Program-made: the position numbers and the translations under genes
Notes under the pieces: model-generated
Told to the model about the DNA's origin: nothing
What the model saw: the letters and a program-made list of their open reading frames with translations, nothing else
Database searches by the model: none
Shown here: positions 24,879 through 37,500 of the stretch, piece by piece
Layout: the number at the start of each line of letters is the position of its first letter
Numbering within the stretch: position 1 is the first letter of the stretch
From: Paramecium tetraurelia
Lineage: Eukaryota; Ciliophora; Oligohymenophorea; Peniculida; Parameciidae
Assembly (NCBI RefSeq): GCF_000165425.1
Contig: NW_001799015.1
Location: forward strand, 150,510 to 214,509
Direction: 5' to 3'
DNA length: 64,000 nucleotides

Positions 24879-25787
24879 TCATTATTCATGAATAAATGCA
24901 ACAATCACTGTTATATCGTCACTCTTTCCTCCCATATATCTTAGCCTACTCTGCTTAGCATGCTGAGCGAAAGGTGAATTGTATTTAGGATCCAAAGATA
25001 ATCTATAGGCATAATTAGCAATTGACTTAGCCAATGCTTAAGGATTATTAGGTTCGGTCTTAATAACATCTTCTATGACCACTTGAATTTATTAAGCTGA
25101 CATATTATCAAACAATCCATCAGTTCCCAAGACTAATAAGTCTCCAACCTAAACTTTATGAGTCTCATCTGTAGCTACATTTGGATTGTCTCCTTCACTT
25201 CCAATCTACAATTGATTAATCAAGATACTTGATATGGGAAATTGAATGATTTCTATTATTCTTGAGATTTGTAATTCAATTGATATTTATCATCAACTTT
25301 GCGATAAATGGCAAATCCTGAATCTCCGACTAAGGAGGATTTCAATTCACTTTTATTTAATGCTACCACACAAACCGTAGTGCTGCCCTTTGCTTTAGTT
25401 ACCTTATGAGCTGCAATTATATATTTTTTAGGGTTCTTAAGATCTTCAGGATTCTACTTGAAGGCTTCCTCTAATTTTTTGCATAATTCTTTGCTATACA
25501 ACCCTGGATCGATTCCCAACTAAATTCAACTTATCAACAATATCAATTACCTCAGCCCATCCACCAACACCATCTGCTACAACAAGGATCTTTTTGTCTG
25601 CAAATAGAGCATCTTCACCTCCCTTATGGACTTTCTCAGGATGAGGTATCATATGAGATCCATAATTGAAATAGTATTCTTTGGTAGTACAAAAATTGGT
25701 TTGTGTTAGGGTGGTCAATCCAATGGCTGATGCTGACCATACTATTTAATTTCTTAATTATCTCAAATAATTTAAAGAAGGCCTCAT
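24879..25787 (-). CDS. PP2C-family phosphatase, PPTC7-like
   Basis: This encodes 284 residues with introns 25520-25550 (31 nt) and 25206-25228 (23 nt). The N-terminus MRPSLNYLRQLRN is basic and amphipathic, as in a mitochondrial presequence. The motifs are those of the PPTC7/Ptc7 group: HKGGEDALFA, VVADGVGGWAE, GIDPGLYSKEL, STTVCVVAL, LVGDSGFAIYR, LGTDGLFDNMS and the C-terminal GGKSDDITVIVAF, which supply the metal-binding Asp residues. Known PPTC7 proteins dephosphorylate mitochondrial matrix proteins. It lies 42 bp downstream of the superoxide dismutase gene on the same strand. Confidence 0.9.
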
Positions 25788-25829
25788 AATTAAATTTTAA
25801 TATTAATGCTTCTCTATTATTATAATATT

Positions 25830-26492
25830 TCATAAATGTGCCTTGTTGACCAAATTTTGGTTAGCGTAGTCCCAATTCACTAAATTAGTTAAAAACAAAT
25901 TTGCATAATCGACTCTTCTATTCTAAAAGTCCAAATAGTATGCATGTTCCCAAACATCTAATGTAATCAAAGGATTGTATCCGGATGTTATGGGGTTGTC
26001 AGCATTCGATGTCTTGACAATACTGACTTTTCCGTCCTTCTCTACTAACCAGGTCCATCTATTGAGAATTAAGAATATTCTTATACCCTGATCCAAATTA
26101 ACTCAAAGCGGCATCTGTGAATGCCTTGCTGAAGGAATCCAAACTGTCGAAGCTTTACAATATCAAATCTTTAACTTATCCAGTTGCAGGGCCACCACCT
26201 TATTATTTCATACTTCTCCAATAAAATCTAATGACTTAATTTTCTAAGATTACGTGTGATTCCAGTTTTGAGCTGCATTATTGAAAATGGCAACTGTGGC
26301 TGGATTTCCAAAAGTATTCTTTACTACGTCTGTAAGACTTTGAGTTTCATAGGGTGTTCCTTTAGTGAGTTCGTTCAACTTGTTCACGTATCCAGCATGA
26401 TGTTTTCCATAGTGAAAACTGATGGTGTTTGCTGAAATATGTGGAGCCAAGGCATCCTAAGCATATGGCAATGGGTCAAGAACGAATGACAT
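25830..26492 (-). CDS. Superoxide dismutase, Fe type
   Basis: This encodes 202 residues with introns 26228-26253 (26 nt) and 26059-26086 (28 nt). Metal ligands are visible: His in [15 protein letters not shown], His in WNHTFYW, Asp and His in [11 protein letters not shown]. The residue pattern [14 protein letters not shown], with Gln in the N-terminal domain, is characteristic of iron rather than manganese enzymes. It dismutates superoxide to oxygen and hydrogen peroxide. No presequence is obvious ([18 protein letters not shown]), so a cytosolic location is likely. Length is normal for the family. Confidence 0.95.
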
Positions 26493-26620
26493 TATGATAT
26501 TTTATTTAATTTATCAAATGCCTTGCCTCTAAATCCTTTAATAACACTAATAAGATATGTTCGTTTAGATATATATTGGGAGAATATATAATAATCTTAT
26601 TTAAAATAAGTAAATTTTAA

Positions 26621-27889
26621 TCATCTTACCGATTAAACCGAAAATGTAATCGGTTCCATTTCTTATTCCTACCCTCTCGATTGACGACCACCCTCATTGC
26701 TCTAGGCTATCTCATCTGCAGTCTACTTCATTCTTATGATATTCAAACTCAGAATCATCACCAACATTAATATGGGAACAGACATCAACGAAAGGTAGAG
26801 CATGTTATAATTGTATTGATTCCCCAATTCACCCAAACTTACCTTGTCTCTGCCTAAAATATATATAATAAAATTTATACTATAGTAGATTGATTGAGCA
26901 ATGCCTACTTTTTTAGCTTCTAGATCATAATGAGTATAATACTTCTGCAGAAATACTACTCCGAGAATGATTTCGTCATCGTTGTCCAAGTTTTAGAAAT
27001 TCAAATAACACCTGTATTACAAAAAATAGTTGTATCCGCAATAGGAGATGTAATCCTAGGGAAGTAGGGTTAGGTTTAATTAAGAATTAATATTAAGAAT
27101 TAGATGTGGGAATTGAGTAGTGTAATGACATACTAATTCATGAAAATAATTATGTTTTACTTATTCGCAATGTAAATTATAGTCATCGTTAAAAATGTTA
27201 TGCAGACTATGAAACTTTCTGGTCGACAACATAATTTTGGATGTGCCACTATCAAACAAGATTAATTATTTATTTGACTCCAACATATATTAGTGAGTGT
27301 CATTTGAAACAAGGACAGAATTGGCATAAACATTCCATAGATCACTCCTTGTAGTATTGACATAATGGAGTTGTCCCACATAATTAGATGGATTTGGCTT
27401 ACCTAAAGTCAACAAGGAATTGGCAGAGCAGATTTAATCGCTCAACAATAATCCGAACTATTTAACATCTATGATTGTGTGATTATACAGGAGGTCAATA
27501 AGATTGGCATCCGAATCAGGATACTACTTGCTTAAACCAATGATTCCATCGGCAATAAGAGATTCTAAATCTTGTACTCTCTCAACTTCGACAACTGATA
27601 AATTGAGTGATTGATTGCCGAATTCGAACAATTGTGTGAATTAGGTACCATAGATGCTTCCCAAACCATAGTCTAATCTCTTTTGCATAATCGCTTAACA
27701 CTTATTGCATTCATAATATTTTCTCCTATCGTTTTGTTTTCCAAATATCCAAAGCGTATCGCTTCCTGTGTCCACAATTAAATTATAAGTGAAATTATTG
27801 GCTGTTATTGGAACACTATAATACACCTATTGCAAATTGATGAGCTGAACATCTAGCGATTACACAGATGCTATTATAAAAATTATCAT
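26621..27889 (-). CDS. Pepsin-type aspartyl protease, membrane-anchored
   Basis: This encodes 413 residues with one 27-nt intron (26854-26880). It starts with a signal peptide (MIIFIIASVQS) directly followed by the catalytic domain, without the usual long propeptide. The two active-site motifs are LIVDTGSDTLWIFG (Asp about 40) and ILFDSGTSKIMLS (Asp about 210). The late pepsin motif IILGVVFLQKYYTHYD is present. A C-terminal membrane segment (LYLSLMSVPILMLVMILSL) and a short cytosolic tail suggest anchoring in the secretory or vacuolar membrane. The start is 13 bp below the next minus-strand stop. Confidence 0.9.
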
Positions 27890-27902
27890 ATTTAATAATT
27901 AA

Positions 27903-29212
27903 TCATAATCCTGTTTGAACTCTCATCTCGTTACAGAGTTTTTATACCTCTCTAATTGTCTTTAATGGTATATCTTAATCTCTTTAAATATTTAAGGGAA
28001 TATCTGATGTGAACCTGAAACTCAACATACGATAAATCAAATAATATGTTGGATTATTGTTCATGTATTTTTACAACCATTTAAGACAACTATATAATTT
28101 TAAGAGAAATTTCTAAACATCACAAGTACAAGCCTTTTGAAGGTTAATTTCACCGTAAGTATCTTAAAGAAATTTTGTAAATTCAACTAATTTCTCTTGA
28201 CAAAATTCAATGGACTCAATTAAGGCATGTCCATTATTTATTAATAGATTGATCATTGTCATACCTAAACAAAAGAGATCTTATTATCTAGCAATCCTCC
28301 ACGCCTGTATAACCTCATTTGGATTTACAATTTTCCCTAAAATTTGGTAGGGAGTTTTAAAGAATTCAGCTTCAAATTCTGGTCTTGATAACTCCTATTC
28401 TTAAATTTTTTGAGAGTAACCGAAATCACAAAAACAAATTTTGATCCCTTTTTTTACATAGATACATTATGGATTAAAATTTACCATTCCTTATAACTTA
28501 AGCCATCTGTTAATCCAAAATACTAATTGATCAATATGTTCATTTCCAAACCTCCTTTCGATTAACTAACGTCTTCCGTTAGGTTATAAGTCTTAAAATT
28601 ACATATTTAGAATGCATTGCAGATTCGTGTAATCACGAGTGATATTTTATTCCATATAAGATGTTTATTGATTATTTCCTAAATTCTACCTTAATTGTTC
28701 GAGCCCTTACTCAATTGGTAATTCTATGTCATTATTCTCACTTGAATAACAGAATTAATATTCTTCGTGAAATAAGATATTGCTAGGTTGCACATCCAAA
28801 TGGAATATCCAATTTTTATGAAAATAGTTTAATATGTTGAGTAATCGATTACAAATAATAGTAATTGTCTCTAAATTTAATCTGTGCGGGTGCTAATTTT
28901 CCCAATAAAGACAATCCATATCAAGGGTGCCCATATTCATATATGCTGTTGTGATCCACAACATATATTAATTATCGCATTTATCATTCTAAACTTCACA
29001 TGTATAACCGCTGATAGCCAATTCTTGCAAACAATAAAGTTCATTCTAAATATATTTATTTTTACTTGATTCATTCCTCTCAACACATCTAATGTTAAGA
29101 TATTATTTTTTAAATTTAAGAACTTATAGACTCGGTCTTCACTCTTTTTACAAATTCCTTGACTTCCTTCCGCAATTTCGACAAGTTGAAAATTTTACTA
29201 TAACTCTTTCAT
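27903..29212 (-). CDS. Divergent protein kinase-like protein with a long catalytic insert
   Basis: This encodes 429 residues with one 20-nt intron (29047-29066). The catalytic-loop equivalent is IFHLDVQPSNILF (HLD for HRD, with Asp and Asn kept). The DFG motif is ICFCDFGYS, followed by TPYQILG in place of APE. About 120 residues separate the catalytic loop from DFG, where a normal kinase has about 20. The glycine loop is weak (EIAEGSQGICKK) and the Lys may be in DRVYKFL. It may be a pseudokinase or a highly derived active kinase. Divergent from the thioesterase gene with only 62 bp between starts. Confidence 0.7.
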
Positions 29213-29274
29213 TTAATCCTATATTATTTAATCTGCTACGTTCAAAGGAATTTCTTATTACATTATTAATTATA
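29213..29274. promoter_or_regulatory. Short bidirectional promoter region
   Basis: Only 62 bp separate the start codons of the divergent kinase-like and thioesterase genes. All upstream control of both genes must lie here or inside the neighbouring coding sequence. No specific motif is identified. Confidence 0.45.
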
Positions 29275-30504
29275 ATGACATTACCAAAATTTTCATTGCT
29301 TGCTAATAAATTGGCCCAAATACGAGCCAAACAGCTAGCCTTAAATTTTAGAGAGGATTAACTCAAGCCTTTGATTTTATCAGATTCGAAAATCAATTAA
29401 TTGGTTCCAAACTTCTTTACAAGTCAAAATAATTTCGAGTTGTTTGAGCTCAAAGATGAATACAAGACAATACCTGACTCCCAAAACTTTAACAGTACTA
29501 GCAACACATTTACTTAATTGAAAATACCTATAGGATAGAATTAGAAATTAAGAACCCAATTTACTAAATTATAAACAAAATATGCAAGAATAGGGAGACT
29601 ATTGGAAGTGTTAGATTTATAAGTAGGTTTTGTAGGATACAAACATGCCTACGCTGATTTCTCTAATCGCTAAATAACAATAGCAACATTAGGAGTTTAC
29701 GATTTTCTATTCTATAAATAAGAATTTGATTATAACAAAGACATTATAATGAATTCCTATATAAGTTATGTTGGCAAATCCTCAATTGAAGTTAATAGTG
29801 ATTTATTTTAAGATAACTAATTGGCTGCTACAGTGTCCTTCGTGATGGTAAGTAGGAATGCAGAAAAGTATGACTAAGCTCAGCCTGTCCCGCAGTTGTT
29901 GGATGAATTGCATCCTGACATTAAGGAATCCTGCTTTATTCGCAAACAGCTAGGAAAACTGAACTAATAAAGGCGAATTTAAGAGTCCAAACTATAATAG
30001 GAACCACCTAATCAAAATGAATCAAGATATTTGCATGATATGATGAAAAAAAGAGATGATAGTCTCTTTATAAGTCAAACAGAATTAGATAAGAACATTA
30101 TGATGCATACTTAAGATAGAAATCTCCATGGTAAAGCCTTTGGTGGTCATATAATGAAGGAAATCATTGAATTAGGTTGGCTTGTGGGTTATAAACATGC
30201 CATTGGAAATGATGTGTTCATCATCCACATTTTTGATGTAACTTTCCTTGCTCCAGTTGCAATAGGTAGTATAATCAATCAATCCGGAAAGATCTGTTAT
30301 GTAGAAGACGACATAATGATAATTTAAGTGTAAGTGGATGTCCACAATTACAAAGATAGCAAGGTAACAATTTTGAAAACATCTGAAGTCTACTTGGCTA
30401 TGAAATCATCAGTGCCAATCAAACAAGTTTAGCCGTAGACATACGAAGAAGCAATGTTATTCTTGCATGGCAAAAGATTGATGGAAAAATTGAAATATGA
30501 TTGA
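29275..30504 (+). CDS. Acyl-CoA thioesterase, ACOT9-like (double hotdog)
   Basis: A single exon of 409 residues. The first hotdog domain has ARIGRLLEVLDLQVGFVGYK, SYISYVGKSSIEVNSDLF and LAATVSFVMVSRNAEKYD. The second has RNLHGKAFGGHIMKEIIELG, FDVTFLAPVAIGSI and VDVHNYKDSK. This matches the ACOT9/10 mitochondrial thioesterases in length and order, which hydrolyse fatty acyl-CoA. The N-terminus MTLPKFSLLANKLAQIRAKQ is basic and amphipathic, compatible with mitochondrial import. An in-frame extension upstream of the ATG overlaps the divergent gene and was not used. Confidence 0.88.
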
Positions 30505-30762
30505 ATATCAAGTATTAACTTCTTAGTGTTTTCATTAGAAATTCTATTCTAAGCACATTCTTTTATAAACTAATCTTTTTCAATCGGAAAGGATAAAACA
30601 GAACTAAATTCTCTAAGAATACTATTTATTATTTAATTAATTTTACTAAGCTGATAATAAAAATTCCAACAGAACTGTAATATCAATATAATTGTAAATA
30701 GATTGTGATATTGAATAGTAAGTAATCTAAGGTAATCGATTGAAAAAAAAAAAATTTTGACA
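30505..30762. other. Convergent intergenic spacer with A12 run
   Basis: A 258-bp spacer lies between the convergent thioesterase and coiled-coil genes. It contains a run of about twelve A near 30742-30754. No coding frame of interest. Confidence 0.5.
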
Positions 30763-31362
30763 TCAATATAATTTATCATTATAATTCTGTTTTTATTTAT
30801 GTAAATCAAGATATGATTTACTTATGATCTAAGATTATGGACTTGAATACTTGATTTATTAAGATAATTTAGGTGTAAATGTACAAGTATTAATAATCTA
30901 TTATTCTTTCTCTTCTTTAAGCTTTTTTATTTTCAATTGCTTCTTTTTTTGAAATATTTCATTTCTATCAACTACTGATAGGCCAACCCAATCTTTGTAA
31001 TGAGATAAATCTTGTTTGATCGAACTCTCTTAATGTTTTAGCTCTCTGAATTCGGAAATCTACTTAAAAAGAGCCATGGATTGTGGTCTGTACATTTATT
31101 ATTTTGTTATAGTTTTTGGAGTCTAACTCTGAGTGGAAGTTGTTTCTGGAACCTTAGTATGTTTTTGCGTTTGTGCTTGAACCTTGGGCACTTGAGGTTT
31201 AACGAAGAATTTCAAATTCATAAATATGGTCTTTTTCATCTACTAATTTTGTAAATGAGGTTTATAATCCATCTAATTCTTTTTTTAAGTACTCATCAGA
31301 TTACTTAATCTTGATAAATTTTCTTTTAAGGTGTAGTCATCCAATGCTGTTGATTAATTCAT
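30763..31362 (-). CDS. Charged coiled-coil protein, 199 aa
   Basis: A single exon from ATG 31360-31362 to TGA 30763-30765. It is rich in Gln, Lys, Ser and Thr. The middle is low-complexity (VQAQTQKHTKVPETTSTQSQ) and the end is a charged helix (EIFQKKKQLKIKKLKEEKEQ) followed by CTFTPKLS. Short proteins with a coiled coil and a terminal TFTP-type motif are common in ciliates and often associate with the cytoskeleton. That role is inferred. Divergent from the giant NACHT gene, about 185 bp away. Confidence 0.6.
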
Positions 31363-31547
31363 TACTACTAATTTATTAATATCATTTTTAATTCATTATT
31401 AGATTATATTGATAATCATACACACTATTCTCACTTCATTTTAATAATATATAAATGCTTCAAACTCATATCTGTATTATATAATTAAAAAGCTCGTTGC
31501 AAAAAAAGATATTTATTTGTTTTATATTTTATTTATTGCTTTCCATC

Positions 31548-34500
31548 ATGAGTAAGATATTTTTGAGAGGCGGAGGTTGTGGAGCCTCTAAAAAAATTTA
31601 GAAAAAGCACGAATAAGAAATGGAAAGAGGGAAACAAAAAGTTGATTTGACCCAAAAAGAGAGAATGGCTAAGCTTATCCAATAACATAGCGAAGTTATT
31701 TTCAAAAACTCACCAATTGCTATGAGTGAGAAGAAGAAACTGATGTCCAGCTTCTAATTCTTCTTGGATAACAGGTAAGAATTGTGGGGAATCATAGTGG
31801 ATAAGGAGGAATCATCCCAAATTATTGACATCATCTTAACAAATCTCAAACCACTATTGGAATCCTTAAAAATCCTCATTAAAGGGTTCGTAGCTTATTC
31901 TGTCTACTTATCTCAAATCATCTAACTGTTATCTTGGATTGTCTTTTGTTTCTATACCAATGCGCACTCGAAAAAAGAAAATAAGGACAGATTTATGAAT
32001 GTCAAAGATTAAACTGAATACTTAGAGTTAATCACCCAAATAAAGACAGAAATAGATATAGAAAAAAACATCGATAAATACTAGAATAACTTAGAATACG
32101 AACTTTACATTATGGAGTCAATATTTACCATTGTTCCGACTGACAGTGATGAAGCTTAGGAAATAGCAGCTTCCTTTCTTATTGGGGCAGCTACCTCGTT
32201 TCTTTCCTTCTCTATCAATGATCAATTCTTGACTAGTCTAAAGAAGGGTGTTATCTACATTTACAACGAGCATGATAAAGCCAGCAGAAAGAAAATTCTT
32301 AAGGTCATTTTTGCTTTATTATAACTCAAATATGAAATCATAAACAAGATTTAGAAAAGCGAGTTAAAATAAGACTTCATTCACTTGGATCGATTAAATA
32401 CAGTTTATAAGGAAGTAGTCAGCAAATCTTCAGACTGGCAAGTCTGGTGCACATGGACTAAAGTGTTATCTTAATTATTCTAATAAAAACTGATACTCCC
32501 CCTGGAAAAAATATAGAGCCTTAAAATATCAGATTAACATTATATTCATAAAAATGAAAATACAAAAACATGCTGGTTGAATATTGACAGTAGATTAATT
32601 GAAAGTGATGCAACTGCAAAATTAATATATCAAAATACAGAAGAATTATAAGAACTTGGTAGATTGTAATATTCAATTTTATACGGATATCAATAAATGC
32701 CAAATTTTGAATCATTATACTCCTCCAAACTCACATAATCGATAGAAAAAGAGAATTTTGATGCATTTCAATTCAATTTAAGTTCAGTGTCAATTATGTT
32801 GCATAATGCTTAGGAAATCAAAAAAGCCCAGGTCTAATTGCAATAGCATGTTGAATTATTGAGTACGACAAACAAATCTAAGGTTTAAGATATTGAAAAC
32901 CTTCTTGTCAAAGCAATTAATAACACAATCTTATTGTTGGAGTCCATTTATTCATTGCATGAAATTGAAAATCCAAGAGATAATGAATTAGACTCTCCAA
33001 AGTAATAATTAGCGCAACAAAGTGTAATTTTTTTTAGTCAAAATTTATAAAATCCATCCCCTGGTAAAAAAAATGACGATGATAATGTATGGTTAGATGA
33101 AATTGTCAAATTGAAAAAAAGTTTAGGCAAAAAATTTATCACCTTCTTCTTAAAAAGTTTACTTCTCAAAACTAACAATTAATCAAAAGAAAAGGCATTA
33201 ATAGATGACGAAACAAAAGAAGAATACAAAATAGACTTCATCTTAAATTAATCAAAAAAAGAAAAAGATTAAATTATTCAAGAGGATTTTTAATAATATT
33301 AATTTAATGTATTAGATCTTTTGGAAGAAATTGAATTGAGAAGAATCAAAAAAAAAAAAACTAAGACTCCTAATTATTCTCAAATTATCGTTAATTATAA
33401 GTAGGATCCATTTTAAATAGAAACTCTTTAGTTATTGTAGACGAGACTCAAGTATATCAAAATTAAACCTTCTAAACATCAAATGAAGAGCGAGGAAGAA
33501 TACAAATTTGGATTTAAAGAAGGAATTAATTTGTTATAGGAAGGATCAGCATTCCTTCGATGGAATCTAAGATTGCTAGTTAGAATGAAGTTCTACATTT
33601 AAGAACTAAGTTCAAACTAACATAATGACAAGTAAGCAAATTAACAAACAAATCAAATAATAGACTCCTTAAAAGGATTTTCATAATAATTATCTTCAAT
33701 AAAAGCTATTCAAAAATGCATTAAGTTTTTTTATAGCAAATATGAGGCTTGTATAAAGTATTAACTAATTGGAAAGGTCTCATAAAAAAGAAATGTTATA
33801 TATTAAGTTTTGAAAACTATAACTTTAAAAAAGTTTGAAACTCTCAACATGGTTTATTAAATTCACAAGGAAGCAATAAGAAAAGTAAAAAATGTAGGAG
33901 TAATTTACATATGCTAATCAATATTTTAAGCTATCTAAAATGAGCATGAGACATTTCTAGAAGATATTGTTCAACTTAAAAGGGCTATTTAAATGATCAT
34001 CGACATATTAAATGCGAATGAAAAAAACAACAAAAAAGACTAGGATGAATTCAAAATTTTTTTAAATAATGATATTTTCAACTAAAATTAAATAGAAGAT
34101 CCAGAAAATCATTCTACATGGTTGGCAAATAAGGATGCCCTTTTTAAAATAACTTTATATTATTAAAATTATTGCCAATCTAATAAAAATTGGTAGAAAA
34201 AGAATAAAAATTCCTCTTAAGATGTTACTTAGCAAATTGAGAAGAAATAATAATCGATAAAAGATTACATTGAAAAGATTGAACTAGCTTAAGGTTACAA
34301 AACGATTTAGGAGGAAGATGACACTTTTAAAACAGAATTATATAAAGAAGTAAAATAGCACCTAAATTCTTTATTAGAGTTAACCATCTAAAATGAATAA
34401 GACAATTTAAATGCTGAATGGAATTCTCCTTTAAAAACGAAAGAATTTTTTAATTCATTATTTAATATCATAAAGGACATTGAACATTAGGTTTAAGTCT

Positions 34501-37500
34501 AATTCGGTAACCTAAAATTTATTAATCAATAATAGGGAGTATTTTAGACATTAATAAATAATTCATTGCTTCTTAGAAAAGCAATTAGTTTATATCAAAA
34601 CAAAATAGAACAGAATGAAAAGAAAATTTAGGAATTGGTTGGGAATTATGAGGAGAAATTACCTGAATAAATATTTGATCTAACAAATCTATAGAAAATA
34701 TTTAATGAAGCAAAATTACATCTTAGTCCTAATCTAAAATCAGAAATATTCTTCATCTTAACCCAAATATGGAAAAAGGAAGATGTAACATCAGATCCAA
34801 GTTACTATGATTAATTTAAAGAAGCAGCAAGTGACTTAATAAACTCAAATAAATGGAGAGTTCGATAATCATGCATATTTGAATTGCTCTAGTTTAAGCA
34901 GAGTTGTCTGACATAGGCTACAGTTGATTTGGCCAGAGGATTATTAGTAAAATGTTAAATATATGAAACTGATAGAAGAAATAAACAATTATTAGATGAT
35001 GAGGACTAAAATCAAGTAGTGAACATGATCTAGTAATGTTGGGCCTAATCAGAAGAGGATGTCTAAATAAAAATTAAATAAAAGCTAGAGGAATTGAATG
35101 ATATCGCCTATAAAATAACAATAGAAACCAAATAATACGAGAAATCTAAATACAAGAAAAGGTATGTTGAATTAGAAAGTGAAATATAAGGCATTGTAAA
35201 GAATGCTGAGAGTCTTGGAAATTCACTCGGTACGAGTTTACTCTTCTTTTAGGATATCAAACATGATTTAGTCAACATTTAATCTTAGTTGAAGAACTTA
35301 TAAGGTTCAATTGATTAAATCCATAAGGATATTCAATTATTGTAGGGTAGAAGTATAAAAGACTTACTCATAATTAGAATGTAAAGAGTGTTGCAATAGA
35401 GGATTATTTTGAATTCTGAAAATGTGTATGTGCCAATCAAAACGAAAGAGAAGCAAGTGTTAGAAAATCATGAAGATGAAGAGACTCCATTATATACTGA
35501 TGATTTATTTAGCAATGGAGAGATAAATGAATTTATTTGGAAGTAATAGAAATTGAGTCTATTGATTCATGGATAAGCTGGTTCAGGAAAGAGTACAGCC
35601 GCTAGAAAGATAGAGGAATTCTTATGGTTACTATTTAAGAAGAATATGAACATAGCAGAGTCTATCCCTATTATTCCTATATTTGTATCTTTGCCTTAAT
35701 TGAAGGATCCAATATCTATGGCTATGGAAGAAACCCTAAAATCAGACAATTACAGATTCAATGAGAAATAGATCATCGAATTTAAAGAAGCTATTGAATA
35801 GAACTAATTTAAAATAGTGATCATTATGGATAGTTATGATGAAATCAAATCAGAATTTACAAATAGAAATCTTATTCTCTCAAATAAATTGTATAAATGG
35901 AGATGCCAATCAGATGAATTGAGATTTCCAAAAATAATTACAACGTCAAGATCAGAAATGTTCACTAATACTGACTATAGATCCTGGTTTTTACCAGAAT
36001 CTGAAAATCTATATTTGTATAAAGAAATTAGATTGTTAAATTTTACTAGCGAATAAGTGAACTTATACATTGAATACCATACCATTTTTTCAGTCAAAAA
36101 AATCATTAAAGATTTCTTTTTTAATAATAAGGATAATTCCGGATTTTTTGCATTCGAAGAATTATTTAATGAAATAATTAAAGTTATCAATGACAAAGAA
36201 TAAGAAGATGATAAAAAGGATTAATAATTCTTATTAACTAAAAATTAGATTGAACGAATCTTATCTCTGTGTGAGAGTTTTGTCAGTGGAGACATAGCAA
36301 TAGCGATGAAATAATCTTTAGAGGAAGTTTGGTGTAAAGAATATTATATCAAAAATATAAAACAAATGGATATAGGTTCCTTGTTAGAAACACCATTTAT
36401 GATTGAAATTGTAGCATCTGTTTTACCTCAAATGATTAAGCATAGATAAGAATTAAATACTTTGAAGGAATCATTTATGAAAAAGCTTTCCTAATAGGAT
36501 GAAGTGTCTAAAGAGTAATTGTCAAAAGAATGGTCTAAGATAATTAGCAATGAAAAGTTCTTAGAAGAATATCTAAAGGTCTCAAATGATACTGAAAGAG
36601 ATCTAATTATCTCAGAATTTTTTGGGAAACCTGATAATTCTACAATTGTTCAAGATGCTCTTAAATTAGATCCTCTTTGTTCATATGATTTTTACGATTA
36701 ATTTTTTGCTTAGTATTTTAAGAGATAAATAAATAAACTTAGAGAATCTGGGGAATCCTTAGTTTACATTTCAAATTTATCTGATCTTTGGGAATTCACA
36801 CACAGATTAGCAAATGATATGACGTTAGATTCATTAAGCTAAGTACAATACATACCACGCATATTCTTATTCCAAAAAAATAGAGATGCTGATTGGAGAG
36901 ATGTTTATTTCAATGATGAATAAGAATAAGGTTAAATTAAAAAGTTATTTAGAAAGATAATGCCAATAAGATAAAAATATGGAATATACTCCTTCAATCA
37001 TAAATCCTTATAGGAATTTTTAGTGGCCAAGTGGTTAATTCAATCATTAGAATAATTTAATTTTAATTTATCTGAAGAGTAAATTGATGGCTAACTCGAT
37101 GATTTATGTGTTCATAACTTATCTAAGGATTTCATGAATGGCGTTGTAAGGTTTATGGTTGATAAATTAAATCAAAATTAGTATTTGCAAAAGAAATTAT
37201 TTGAAATTGTCCTTCTAACTAAAAATAAATAACCAAATGATTAATATAAAGAACTAGATTCAATTAAGATAAGTTAGAATATCAAACTAAAGAGAGCTTA
37301 AACTCAACTTATGGCCTAGCTAAAGGTTTCGCAAGCCTAATACTCAGACAAAGAAAAAACTTAAAGGGTCATCCAAGCAAGTTCTAATAGTTTATATCTT
37401 CTTCATTTATTAAAGTATCCATTTACTGAAGATCTGAGTTCAATTAAAATTAATGAAACTGATTTGCTCAACAGTAACTTCTTTGGAGCAAATTTATCTT

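Noticed and set aside
27050-27090. Telomere-like CCTAACCCTA segment
   Set aside because: It is a single short occurrence inside the aspartyl protease coding frame, not a tandem array.
29092-29361. Extended thioesterase start at 29092
   Set aside because: The extension overlaps the divergent kinase-like coding sequence and is not thioesterase-like; ATG 29275 gives a normal N-terminus.
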